A DNA stretch of 64,000 nucleotides from Cristatella mucedo (GCA_009760855.2 WPIO01000009.1:8757001-8821000); one strand, 5' to 3'; shown: positions 24,143 to 35,190, numbered from the stretch's first letter. Notes: generated by a model not told the origin, from the letters alone. Made by a program: numbers and translations.

Positions 24143-25698
24143 TCGCAGGCCGCGAGCGGCGTGCATTTCCCGCGCCAAATGCTGCTCGAACAGAGAAAAG
24201 ATCGACGCGGCTCCAGTGATCGGCTGCCGGCTCGACGCGCGTCGTTGCCGTCTTAGCGGCGGCGTCTGGCGGCTGAGACCGGTCGCCAACCGAGCGCCGA
24301 ATTCACCATCTTTGCTATGATTGCGCATCTTCTCCAGTCGGCGCCGACCGCCGCGCGCAGGCGCATGCGGTCGCTCGTTCGGCGCAGGCGCAGCAGGGCG
24401 CCGACCGCCACGCGCACCGGAGTCGCTTCGCTGCAGCTCGCCGCTCGCTGCTGGCTGCGCAGGCCGCCGCCGCCGCCACCCCGAAGCCTCGCGAGTGCGG
24501 TCCGAGCGGCGGTCCAGGAACGCCGCTGTACGTCGCCGCCGCGTGGAGCGAGCCGGCAGCGGCGGTGCGCGTCGCCCGGGGCCGCCGAATAGCACTGCGC
24601 CGCCGCGCGCGAGATGGTCGCGTCAGGCGAACTGAACTTGCTATGTCGCGCGCGCGCTGCCCGAGGGCGACCTCTCTGAATGGAAAAGCGCGGCGCGCAG
24701 GTGGCGGCGCCGTCGCTGCGGGATAAGCTTGGAGAACATATCCTCGGCGCACGTCGCGTAGGTCAGCCGTCGGTCAGCGTTCGCCGCTAACCGCCGGGCC
24801 GCTTCGGATCGTCCGGCTATTGCCCGAAAAGCGCCCGGCGGCGAGGGCGCGGATCGCCTCGCCACCGCAACATAATTGAGGCGAACGAAAGCCTCGGGCC
24901 GCCGGTGGCGGCCGCGCCGTGCGCCCGCGCGCGCGCGCGCGCAGCGGCCGTTCGCGAGCGACCGCTGAGCTAGCTCGATCGCGCGCTGCAGGTGACGCAC
25001 ACGGCCCTCTGGGGATTCCTCGGCGTTGCCGTCAGGAAGCGGCGAATCTTTAATGTCGAGTGTGGCAAGAGCGCCTTAAGCTGGATCAGAGGCTGCGGAT
25101 TTCTCGCTGGAAATGTCACGGCGGCGCGAGCGCTTTCGCAATATCGGCGCGCCGCCAAATGCGCCCTTGCGCCGCTGGGCCGTTCGCTGCGAAAGGCCGA
25201 TGTCCAGACGCATCCGAAAGCGTTGAAAGTCTTGCAGCGAGCCGCTCGCACGCGAAGCAGGCGGCCGCCGCGGCGTCGTGCACGAATGCGTGCGCGACGC
25301 CGCGGACCGCGAGGCCGATAGCAAATCGACTCCGACGAGCGGCGCGATGGCGGCATTCTCTACAGTCGTGTTCGCGGGCGCATTTACTTTTCACGAGCGC
25401 AACGGCGGCTGCTTGGCCGGCAGGCGGGCAGGCACGAAGGCCGTCCACTCTCTCCGCTCGCTCCCGCCATCTCGCCGACGTGCCACGTGCTCTTCATCGT
25501 CAGACAGGAAGACTCGCTCGCGTGAAAGCAGTGCAGGTCGAGGTCGCTGCGAGGTCGAGCGCTCGTGAGCAGAGCACCGTGATGCGCCCCGATGCGCGTG
25601 AGAAAGAAAGCGCGAGCCAGCTCGCACGAGCACGTGTTCGCGACCGACACCCGCCCTCAGGTCTGTGCGATTGGTCGCTTGCAGAGACCCGCGATCGA

Positions 25699-26294
25699 GT
25701 GACAGAGAGAGAGAGAGAAAGAGAAAGGCAGAGGCAGACGACAGAGACAGACAGACGACAGACAGACAGAGACAGACGACAGAGACAGACTACAGAGACA
25801 GATGACAGAGACAGACGACAGAGACAGACAGGCAGAGACAGACAGACAGACAGACAGACAGAGACAGACAGACAGAGACGGACGACAGACAGACAGAGAC
25901 GGACGACAGACAGACAGTCAGAGACAGACAGACAGAGACAGACAGACAGAGACAGACAGACAGACAGAGACAGACATACAGAGACAGACAGACAGACAGA
26001 GACAGACAGACAGACTGACAGAGACAGACAGTCAGAGACAGACAGACAGAGACAGACAGACAGACAGAGACAGACATACAGAGACAGACAGACAGACAGA
26101 GACAGACAGACAGACTGACAGAGACAGACAGTCAGAGACAGACAGACAGAGACAGACAGACAGAGACAGACAGTCAGAGACAGACGACAGAGACAGATAG
26201 ACGAAAGAGACAGTCAGAGACAGAGAGTCAGAGACAGACAGACAGAGACAGACAGACAGAGACAGACGACAGAGACAGACGACAGAGACAGACA
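25699..26294. repeat. (GACA)n-type tetranucleotide array, about 600 bp
   Basis: GACAGACAGAGACAGAC-type array with TACA, CTGA and GTCA variants. The markers CATACA (ends 25980 and 26080) and GACTGACA (ends 26020 and 26120) recur at exactly 100 bp, showing internal duplication. Open frames through it are repeat artefacts. Confidence 0.95.
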
Positions 26295-26380
26295 TGCGCA
26301 TGCTTAACTACGTATACAGACCTGTGGAAATTTACGTTTCAGACAATGGCATCAAAAACGAATGCTAGAAGGTTGCGTCA

Positions 26381-26566
26381 GCCGTGATGGCACACTAAGT
26401 AAGGCGGTCGCTTTCATGACCTCGGTTCCGAGGTCGTGGGTTCGATTCCTGCTGTGGGCAATCCTTTATCTTCGCTGCAAGCGGTGGTGATAGCCGTAAA
26501 GGCTCTTCTGTCGCTATACAAAAAAGGCTGTTTAATCAGCTAGGATTTATTATTATTTATTTTTTG
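26381..26566 (+). mobile_element. tRNA-derived SINE, family 1
   Basis: The tRNA-like head has GTAAGGCGGTCGC and a B-box-like GTGGGTTCGATTCC. The body that follows (ATCCTTTATCTTCGCTGCAA and GGCTCTTCTGTCGCTATAC) is shared with 40030-40197. It ends in an ATT-rich tail. Not a functional tRNA: the acceptor stem and cloverleaf cannot be closed. Confidence 0.85.
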
Positions 26567-26612
26567 CGACCTGCCGGTCGTCCTAGACTGATTGTAGGAC
26601 ATTGACGGCCGT
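26567..26612 (+). repeat. Short dispersed motif next to SINE tail
   Basis: TTTTGCGACCTGCCGGTCGT and CCTAGACTGATTGTAGGAC resemble 42392-42440 (GCAACGACCTATCGGTCTCG, CAGGCTTAGAACTGATCGGA). This may be the 3' tail of a further, unidentified element. Confidence 0.4.
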
Positions 26613-26878
26613 TGCAGCGGCAGCGGCAGCGGCAGCGGCGAGCTATATAGTTCGGTCCCGCGGGAGTTCAGTCCCGCTCGACGCCGCCAGGAACTCGTTC
26701 GTATCCGTCAAAGCTGGCGCGCGCTACGGCGTGCCGTGCGTTCCTGCAAATGAGCGCTAAGCCTCAGAGGTCTACTGAGTTTAACTCGACCTCAAGAGAT
26801 CTAGTAACGCCCTAATACGCACTAGTTAAAGCGCGGAATGCGAGCAAGGGTGGGTGTAGGCGGCAGATGCGCAGACCG
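26613..26878. other. Gene-free stretch
   Basis: A short GCAGCG/GGCAGC run at about 26612-26640, otherwise nothing recognised. Confidence 0.4.
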
Positions 26879-27050
26879 GTCTAAACCCTAAAAAACCCAA
26901 ACCCTACACCCTAAAAAACCCCAAACCCTAAATTCTAAACCCTAACCCTAAAAACCCAAAACCCTAAACTCTGAACTCTAAACCCTAAGCCATTAACTCC
27001 AAACCCTAAACCCTAAAACCCTAAACACTAAACCCTAAAACCTAAACCAT
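26879..27050. repeat. Degenerate CCCTAAA (TTTAGGG-type) telomere-like array
   Basis: About 170 bp dominated by ACCCTAAA units with one- or two-base variants (CCCTAAAAAA, CCCTAAATT, CTCTAAA). The heptamer matches the plant-type telomere repeat, not the TTAGGG of most animals. It is interstitial, with ordinary sequence on both sides. Confidence 0.85.
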
Positions 27051-27052
27051 AG

Positions 27053-27139
27053 ACCGGGGGAAATGTCCTACCCCAGGGGGGAATGTCCAGGCGGAATGTC
27101 CGAGGGGAACGTCCATGGGGGAAATGTCCGTACCCCTCC
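27053..27139. repeat. GGGGGAAATGTCC short-unit array
   Basis: Five spaced copies of a G-run followed by AATGTCC or AACGTCC (GGGGGAAATGTCC, GGGGGGAATGTCC, GGCGGAATGTCC, GAGGGGAACGTCC, GGGGGAAATGTCC). It directly abuts the telomere-like array. Function unknown. Confidence 0.8.
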
Positions 27140-27399
27140 TAGACTATGGCGTTCGCTTCCACAGCAGTCTTACCCAAAGATGGTCGTCTTCTTCGCAGCC
27201 GTCCGATTCTGGCACTTCCTTTCGCAGCCTTCCTCTTTTTCACTGATTGGCCTATTCTCAGTCTTTTTTCAGCTTATTATCAGTCTTTTTTCGGAGTCGT
27301 CTGTACATCGTACTTTCTGTGCACAGTGAGAGGTCGAGGCCACTGGCCAACGTACGCGCGCTGACCGCCACTTAGCAGCTGGGTCCCCGCTACAAAAGC

Positions 27400-28900
27400 T
27401 CTCTCGCGCTTCGCATTCGCTCGAGTCCTCGTCGCTTTGCGCGGAGAAGCTGGAGAAGCGAACGCGCGCCACAGCGCGGCCTGAAACGAGAGCCCTGGCA
27501 CCTGGAGCCGCGACGCCGCGCTGCCAGTTTGCAGCCCTTCGCGACGCGACTGACGGGTAATGGAGCCGTCCGGCGCGCCCCGTCGCCACCGCCATTGACA
27601 GTCGTCTGCGCCGCGCGCAAATGTCGAGCATGGAAAGACCTGCGCGCCGCCCGAGCGCTCAGGCCCGAGCGCCGCGTGCCGGCGCCGGAGCTTCGCTTCT
27701 TTCCCGAGAACCGGCGAGCCTTAACGACCCGACCGAGAGTAGAAGCCGATCGCGTGGCCGGCGGCGGCGGCGAGCGTAGGAAAATGCCCGGCTAACCTTA
27801 CCGCGGCGATTAGGCCGGCTGCGCGGCGGTCCGCATCGCTTTAGCCGACCGTTTCGGCATTCTTCCGCGGCAGCGCTGCGTCTAAATAAAGCGCTTCGGC
27901 GAAATGTGGGCGCCCTCGCTCGATTGCATGGCGGCGGCTCGGCGCCGAGCCGCCGCCGCCGTCGCCGCCGCCGCCGCCAGCTCTCCTTCGCCGCCGACCT
28001 CGCGCGAGCTCGCGCCCCCATCGTTTGCGTCCGGCTCCTTTCGTCGAGTTCTTCCGGCTCCGTCCGTCGGACCGTCGATTAGCTAGCGGCTGCGTGGCGG
28101 AGCGCTCGCCTGCGGGCGCTCCGCCACGATCGACCAGACCGACGCTTCGTCGTTCGCGCTGAGTTTGAGAGGCGCCGGATGAAGCAGGGAGAGGCTCGGC
28201 CCGCGGCGGCGCGAGCCACCGCGCGCCACCGCGCGCGGGGCTCCGCACTGCATCAGCGAGCCAAGCTGAAGCCGTCCTCGTGCGGCGGCCGAGCTGCGAG
28301 GGCGAAACAGCCGACGGCGGCGCTGTCGTCGCACGCGGAAGCTGTCGCGCGAGCCAATGTCCTACGAGCTCCGATCGTGCAGTCGGAACGCAACTCTCAA
28401 GCGCTCAACCGCCTCGACTCTGCCGTTCGTCGTGCAATTGCCATTGTAAAAAAGAAAAACTAGCATCGGCATAGGCTCGTCTGCATCACCGTAGAGGGCA
28501 CATTTCCAACCGTACTAGCGAGTGCAGAAGATGACTTGCACCTGCACGGGCGACTCTTTCGTGACTCTGCGACACATTCGCGTGCATCCGAGCGATGCTA
28601 TGCGCATCTGCCAAGTTTAAACGGAACTGCCAGGGCCGTGCATCCGGTGCAGTCAGCGTCGGCGGAAATCGACGCTGGCGATTCGGGCCTCTGTCTCGAA
28701 AACTCTCGTTTTCGATGTCTTCAGAAGCATTAGCAGCAGCAGCAGTCGGTTGGCTGCCCCGACCAATCTTGCGGCTAGGAGTGAGACAAGCGAAGCGATT
28801 GGCTTCTAAGAGCCTGATCTAACACCGAACCGCAGCACGGCCCGTTCAGCGACTTTTAACCGCGCGCGCGCTAGCTTGAGGCGCTGATAAAATCTATTTG
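27400..28900. other. Third CpG-rich stretch, no supported gene
   Basis: GC-rich with overlapping arginine/alanine-rich frames on both strands and no recognisable domain. It contains a perfect 12-bp-stem hairpin, listed separately. Confidence 0.4.
28094..28127. repeat. Perfect inverted repeat (hairpin), 12-bp arms
   Basis: GTGGCGGAGCGC and GCGCTCCGCCAC separated by a 10-base loop. Part of the right arm (GCTCCGCCACG) recurs at about 29087-29099. There is no following T-run to suggest a terminator-like role. Confidence 0.85.
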
Positions 28901-30430
28901 ACTGCGTATGGTGGTTATTTAAATGCCGCTCGATCTCCAACTCAGCATGTCAGCCACTGCGACCCGCTGAGCACGAGCTTCCATTGTCGACAGAGTCTCT
29001 AAGCGAAAGACAAAGAAAGACTTCGGAGGTTCGTTGCCCTGCGACGACGATATTCGGGCGCGAGGTGGCCTAGATACTGGTGCGGCCGCTCCGCCACGCA
29101 GCTTGAAGAACCTGATACGCGGCGGCTCTCGTAGGATTAGAGTGACGAATCGAAGGAGCTTTCTTTTCAGAATTTCTCATGCCGTTAGTGACTTCCATCC
29201 GTGGGATTGATTCCGATCACAGGTGCAGCCAGTGAGGGGTGCTGTAGAGTACAGTGAACGCAACGCCTACTTTGTCGCGAGCTGCCTTTTTGTCATGCAG
29301 CAATGAAACCGATCAATCATAACCAAAGAGCGAGAATAATTGCGGCAGTACGCAGCGAAGACGTACCTGGGTAGAACCGCTGGAAAGAGAGCGCAATTAC
29401 CGGTAGCGGAAGCGCTGACGGACTCACCGCGAAAGAATGCTCAAAATGAGCTCCGCAGGCATCGCATCTACAAAGTGAAAGCACCTGCTGCCCAACGTCT
29501 TAAAGTGAAAGAAAGGTAGAGCCGATTGCACAAGCACACATTCTTCGTCGGTTATCAGCGAGTAAAGATGAAGCGGGTAGTCGTGACTGCCGGAATTCGA
29601 TAATCAGTGATTTCGAGATCTTTCACTGCTTCATACAAACTTCGCGCGCCTTTTGTGCCTTTCGAAATTCCTCGATGCAAGAAGAACACGCTCACACCTG
29701 TGTCTCAGATGAAACAAGACTGCACCTGACCAAGTTTTTAAATAGCCGTGCTTTAGCTACCGCACATGGTTAAACTTGCGGTCCTTATTTGACTTATTTC
29801 CGAGACACTAATCCCGGCAGCCGCGATCGAGGTCAGATTAACACCGGCCTGCGTTTCGCTCTGTGACTCTCATCAGAGCTTCACTGCTTCGTGACCCACA
29901 TTTCCAGAGACGTGCGTCGTTGCTATGCGGCAGTCATTCCTCTGCAAGCGGCGACTCCGCCATCGGATGCCAGTGCTGCCGGTGCTAAAAAAAAGTCCAG
30001 TCGTTCTTAGCGGTGGTCTACAGAGAGGGCTATGAACCTCGCCGGAAGTTGCGCTGGCACAGGCATCAGGTGCCGAACTATTTGACTAAGAAGACTTCTC
30101 CGAAAGACCTCATTCGGCGCCTCCATTACCAACAGCATGCCTAGCCGAGATCGCCAGGTGACACCTGCGAATACCGCTCAATTAATCGTCGTTGGCTGGC
30201 GGTGCACGCGATGGATTCATTCCTGTCAAGGTTTTGCTGACGTTCGCGCTACACGATTACATCGATTAGTCTTTTCGCTCAGAGAACGTAACGACAAACG
30301 GCTCGGTGCTATGCTGTAGCCAGCAAAGGTGTACCAACATTCATTATTATTGCACGAATATTTGTCTCGTCGTAAACGAAATAGTTTAAAGCGCGATTAC
30401 GGTATGCATGCCTGTGCCACTGTACTCACT
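28901..30430. other. Gene-free stretch
   Basis: No exon, RNA gene or recognised repeat in about 1.5 kb. Confidence 0.45.
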
Positions 30431-30439
30431 GCTGGTAGC

Positions 30440-30890
30440 TATTCCTGCCTGCGCAAAAAGAGAGCTAAGTTCGAGCGAAATGCAGCTAGGCTTTTCTGTC
30501 GCGAATGTCGAAGCTACCACATTGCGACATCACTGCTAATAGATCTTCGCTGGTTCGCCATCGAGCAGCCATCATTCGCTGCTTCCACGTTTTTTAACGC
30601 ACTCTCAGATCCGCCACATTCTCTTTTTCATGGTGACCTATCACAATTATTTCTTAATCGGACCTTTGGAGACTAAGCTTTCAGTCCCCGCGCTCTCAAA
30701 TGCCAAAGCTCGTTACTGAATGATCTCCAGACATCTGACTTGACGACATTTAAGAAAAGCTTAAAACCTCACTGTTCTTCGTATCATTTTCTCTCCCTGT
30801 GTGAATTTCCTTCATTTTTATTCACATGTTGAAATTGTGCATCTCATCCCAAACCCGTATGACCTGCTTCTTTTGCGGTGTATGTTAAAG
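30440..30890 (+). mobile_element. LINE RT C-terminal fragment, diverged (family B-like)
   Basis: FERNAARLFCRECRSYHIAT, LLIDLRWFAIEQ and, after frame changes, DLTTFKKSLKPH follow the LINE B C-terminal order (NSAARLVCRERRSCHIT, LLADLHWLPVKQ, DLTTFKKNLKTH). Older than the other B copies. Its own 3' tail is not preserved. Confidence 0.7.
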
Positions 30891-31045
30891 AATAATAATA
30901 GCAATACACTCGATATAATGCCCTCGGAGAACTCAATCTCTTTCTAGGCCCTTTACATTTGCTGCAAAGGAGGCACAATCGAATGGTTAGTGGTAGCATG
31001 CTCAATAAACAACAAGAATAACACGGTTAGGGGTGACAGAGGTCA
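30891..31045 (-). mobile_element. LINE B 3' end, short copy
   Basis: AT-rich tail (AATAATAATAGCAATACACT), stem-loop (CCCTCGGAGAACTCAATCTC, TTTCTAGGCCCTTTACATTT) and the first part of the 3' UTR on the minus strand. It faces the preceding plus-strand fragment tail to tail. Confidence 0.85.
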
Positions 31046-31773
31046 GCAGGCAACATGTTGAGTGCCTAGAAAAGGATTAAACTTACAGTGCCATGCGAAC
31101 GTTTGTATTACTATTTTTGTAACTCAGCGTGGATTCAAAGTGTCAATAATAAAACAGTGACGTCATTAGCGTAATGCTGGCTGGCTGACCTGAGAGTCCA
31201 AACCACCAGACTGCCGCCAGACGGCGCGCTCTTTGCCGCCAGACGGCGCTTTTTCTCTAGCTCTTTTTGCGCTTCTTTGGTAGCTCAGTCAAGACACGCG
31301 TGTGTCATCTTTGTAAGCCTGTCGCGTCGCAGTAGTGTAAATTTAGCCTCAGCGCTACTCTTGAGAATCACGTAAATTGCATTTAAAATCTAACGCTATG
31401 GCCCATTGGCGGGCGAAGAGGCATTTCTGTTTCGATTCTGCGATCGGATCTCCAGCAGATAAGTACAAGTACAAGTAAATGCAGTACAAGTAAATCAGAG
31501 ACCATCATGCTACCTTCTAGTTTACGCAAATACGCGGTTGCCTCATGTTCCGATACAGTTTGGCTACATACACAAACGTCTGGCTAAGGAGTCGCGCCGA
31601 TTAATGTAGAACTCGTCACTCGAAATGGCTATAGCAGCGTTTGAAAGGTTGGTCGATTGGTTGTAAAATCCTCGAAGGTCGAACCAGGGTTTTTATTTTC
31701 AATTGCAGTTGTCATGCTACTTGGGTCTTAGCTAACCGGAAAGGCGCTCAAACTGCGTGACCTATGTCGTGAT
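31046..31773. other. Gene-free stretch
   Basis: A remnant stem-loop half near 31055-31085 (GAGTGCCTAGAAAAGGATTA), a 22-bp imperfect direct repeat (GCCGCCAGACGGCGC) at 31212-31255 and an AGTACAAGTA run near 31465-31495. No gene. Confidence 0.45.
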
Positions 31774-32210
31774 ATCGGTCGGCCACGGTGGCCATCAGGT
31801 CTGTTTTACTTTTCTTCGAGCTTCTTATCCCAAGCAAATGCACTCGGCACCACTGACTAAATCAGAACCTATGACGATGTGGCCCGGTGCATGCGGTGCC
31901 AATGTTTCTGCTTCCCAACAACTGGGTTGAGCAAGTTTAGCAAAGTCCAGGCCACGTAGTAAGAACCTTGAGTTTTGAGGCCAAAATATCCTATTCAAAA
32001 ATACCCGGAGTAAGAATTTCTGTTAGCAGAAGGCGTGCTTCAGGGTCGAGACCTCCGAACAAGCTGGAAGAACATAGATTGAGAGAGCACCTCTTAAGAG
32101 TCGACTTTAATGCTAGGTTTAGCAACATTTCAACAGCTTCTATCTAGAGAAGTTTTCACATTTTACCCCGATCGCATTAGGCCCTCATGCGCCGTAGCTA
32201 GCTCGCCCGG
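31774..32210 (+). repeat. Unclassified dispersed repeat, copy 1
   Basis: Aligns in order with 32519-32965: GGCCACGGTGGCCATCAGGT versus GGCCGCGGTAGCCATCTGGT, GACGATGTGGCCCGGT versus GACGATGCGGCCAGGT, and TTTCTGCTTCCCAAC in both, ending near a CTCGCCCG motif. No coding capacity recognised; class unknown. Confidence 0.7.
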
Positions 32211-32518
32211 TCAGCAGGATCCATAGTTTTTGTGCAGGCGTTCAGTGGCGGCGGCGGCGGCCACGGAGGCTTAATGTAACTTGGCTTTTGGCTGCTCATT
32301 GCTGCTCACTGTAGGGCGGATTTGGCTCCGGGCGCTTGCAGACAGGGCGCGGCCGGATGCCAGCTTGAAATGCGAGCTAAGCCAAGTTTCCCTCTCTGAT
32401 ATATGGGTGGGGGGAAGCTGTCGCAGGGAGCATCGGCATTGCAGCAGCAGCCTCGGCCGTCCTGTGGCCTTTGGCTAGAGTGTCTGCTCAGTAGTCTGAG
32501 CAGTCCTTGTGCATGCAT

Positions 32519-32965
32519 TTGGCCGCGGTAGCCATCTGGTCTATCCCGTCCAGTATTACAGCTTTTTCGGAAGGAAATGCACACCGAGAAGCGGGGTCAT
32601 TGTGAACGATTGACGATGCGGCCAGGTTCTCTGGTTCCATTTCTGCTTCCCAACGTAATGTCTCACGTTGAGCCAGGTCGTAATAGGTGCTTTATGTGTC
32701 CAATCGATCTGTCGATGCTGAAGCATTCTTTCTCGATGATGCACCAGAATTGGCTTTAAGCCTTTAAACGGAGGACTCATTTCAAGGTCGAGGCCCCAAA
32801 GCTGCAAGCTGCGAGGAATTAGGAGGAGAGAGCGCTTCCTTAGAGTGGAGTGCGATATAATACAAAGGTCAAGGCCAAGTTGCCGTGGCTGCTATCTACA
32901 GGGAGACGTGTTCATGCTCAATTCTAGTAGCACTGTAGGTGCCATAGCTCGCCCATCTGGTTTTC
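32519..32965 (+). repeat. Unclassified dispersed repeat, copy 2
   Basis: Second copy of the 31774-32210 unit, same orientation, offset by about 745 bp, moderately diverged. A possible third, partial relative at about 35262-35410 shares GAGAAGTTTTCACATTT with copy 1. Confidence 0.7.
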
Positions 32966-33024
32966 GGGCTATGAAGTTCTCGCGCATGCGTTCGGCAACA
33001 GCGACTCTCCAAGGACGCCAAAGT

Positions 33025-34068
33025 CTCATTAATAATAATAACGATACACTTGATAAAGCGCCCTCAGATAACTCAATCTCTCTCTCTAGGCGCTTTACAT
33101 TTGCTGCAAAGGGAAACCGCGATTGAATGGTGAGTAATATCATGCTTCGTAAACAGCATGAATTACTTGGTAAGGGGTGACATGCACAGGGTCAGCATGC
33201 AAGTGTGTTTAGTGGCAGCATGCACATTGTCAGCAGCATAAGCACATGAAGGACAAATCACGGGGACGCACTAAATTCTTTCACAAATGTATAAATGCAC
33301 ATAAACGCTATCATGCTGTCATAGACGTGTTGTAAGGTCTTTTTAAATGTGGTCAACTCGGGGGATGTTGTGACGCAAGTCGGAAGTGAGTTTCAGGCTT
33401 GGGGAGCATACCAACTAAATGCACGGCTCCAAAGGATTTGAGGTTTGTACGAGGTATTGGTGAGCTGTTCGATTCCGAAAAGCGGGCGGTACGATGCTTG
33501 GCCTGGTGAGGGAGAAGATCTGAGAGATAGGCTGGAGCTAAAGAATGAAGTGACGTAAAAGTGAGAGACATAACCTCGAAGTCGATCCGTTGCTTGACTG
33601 GTAGCCAGTGCAGGTCGGCGAGAAGTGGTGTGATGTGGCAACTGCGACGCTCACGACAGACAAGCCTAGCTGCAGAGTTTTGCACCAGCTGTAATCACCT
33701 GATTGAACATGCCGGTAGGCCAGCAAGCAGTGAGTTACAGAAGTCAAGATGGGATGTCGCAAATGCATAGACCAACTTAGATGTGATACCCTTATCTAAA
33801 CAAGCCAGAATTCTAGCTATGTTAGGTAGCTGAAAGTATGCATGCTTATATGTGGAGCTGACGTGGTCGTCTAACGAAAGGTCACTTTGGATCATGGCAC
33901 CTAGATTTCGTTTAGATGCAACAGCAGGTATGCTGGCAGAGCCAATTTTGAGCGTCAGCCTTTCCAATTTCTGAATCACACTTGGTTTGCCCATAACTAG
34001 TCAGTTAGTTTTATCATCATTTAATTTAAGAAACTTTCCTGCCATTCATGTGCGGATGTCATCAATAC
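33025..34068 (-). mobile_element. LINE B, 5'-truncated copy (first of a tandem pair)
   Basis: Minus strand: AT-rich tail and stem-loop at 33029-33100, 3' UTR, then the RT C-terminal half in broken frames. Readable pieces are LNDDKTN, MGKPSVIQKLERLTLKIGSA, SDLSLDDHVSSTYKHAYFQL, TSHLDFCNSLLAGLP, QNSAARLVCRERRSCHITPL and QAKHRTARFSESNS. It stops exactly where the next copy's ATT tail begins, near the DDIRTWM motif, so the FYADD box is absent. Confidence 0.9.
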
Positions 34069-35190
34069 ATAATAATAACAATAATAATTCACTTGATAAA
34101 GCGACCTCAGAGAACTTAATCTCTCTCTAGGCGCTTTACATTTGCTGCAAAGTGAAATACAATTGAATGGTAAGTAAAATCATGTTTGAAAAACAAGCGA
34201 AATGAATAACATGGTTAGGGATGACATGCACAGGGTCAGCATGCAAATGTGGTTAGTGGCAGCATGCACAGTATCAGCACGCATAAGCACATCAAGGACG
34301 AATCACAGGGACCCACTAAATGCTGTCCTAAATAGGTGTGTTTTTAGGTTCCTTTTAAATGTGGTCAGGTCAGGGGATGTTCTGACGCAGGTCGGGAGGG
34401 AGTTCCAGGCTTTGGGAGCATATGAACTAAATGCAGGGTCTCCAAAGGATTTAAGGTTTGTACGAGGTATTTCTAGACTGTTGGACTCCGAAAAGCGAGT
34501 GGTACGATGCTTGGCCTGATGGGGTAGTATATCTGAGAGATAGGCTGGAGCCATAGAATGAAGGGACCTACAAGTGAGCGACAAAACCTTGAAGTCAATC
34601 CGTTGCTTGACTGGTAACCAGTGCAGGTCGGCGAGAAGTGGAGTAATGTGGCAACTGCGACGCTCACGACGGACACGTCTAGCTGCCGAGTTTTGCATCA
34701 GCTGCAATCGCCTGATCGCACATGCTGGTAGGCCAGTAAGCAGTGAGTTGCAGAAGTCGAGACGGGATGTCACGAATGCATGTACCAACTTAGATTTGGT
34801 ATCTTTATCTAAACAAGCCCGAATTTTAGAAATGTTATGAAGCTGAAAATAGGCGGATTTGACTGTGGAGCTGATATGGTCGTCTAACGAGAGGTCGCTT
34901 TGGAATATGACACCTAGATTTCGAGCTGATTCAACTGGAGATATGCTGGCAGAGCCACTTTTGAGAGTCAGCCTGTTAACTCTCTGGATTACACTGGGTT
35001 TGCCAATAACTAGTAAGTTAGTTTTATCATCGTTAAGTTTTAGAAAATTTGCTGCCATCCATGTGCGGATGTCATCAATGCATGCAGCTAGTGAGTTTAG
35101 AGAACTTGAGGTGCTCGAAGGCTGGGAGGGATCAAAGCAAAGGTACAACTGAGTGTCATCCGCATAGAAGTGAAAGCACACATGCAGCAA
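34069..35190 (-). mobile_element. LINE B, 5'-truncated copy with longest open C-terminal RT frame
   Basis: One open frame of 295 codons (34303-35190) runs from just before the catalytic box FHFYADDTQLYLCF to the natural stop after HLFRTAFSGSL. The 3' UTR and stem-loop/ATT tail are at 34069-34140. In between come LNDDKTNLLVIGKPSVIQ, SDLSLDDHISSTVKSAYFQL and QNSAARRVRRERRSCHITPL. It lacks the RT fingers, the first palm aspartate region and the endonuclease, so it is inactive. The preserved frame suggests a recent insertion. Confidence 0.93.

Larger units (their letters stand above)
22051..25690. other. Second CpG-rich block without supported gene
   Basis: Extremely GC- and CpG-rich. It contains a CGG run, a long CCT tract and a GC-alternating run near 24925-24940. 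Overlapping open frames on both strands are arginine-, alanine- or glutamate-rich and show no conserved domain or convincing splice context. It lies on the 5' side of the neurotrophin exon in transcription direction, so it could hold the missing first exon and CpG-island promoter. That is inference only. Confidence 0.4.

Noticed and set aside
23509-24595. Long proline/leucine/serine-rich frames on the plus strand and a glutamate-rich 302-codon frame on the minus strand
   Set aside because: They are translations of the (CCT)n tract and its GC-rich flanks; no conserved segment.
25060-26118. 352-codon frame rich in Asp, Arg, Gln and Thr
   Set aside because: Its C-terminal half is the GACA tetranucleotide array; the N-terminal half is compositional.
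26879-27050. A true chromosome end
   Set aside because: The array is short, degenerate and flanked on both sides by kilobases of ordinary sequence.
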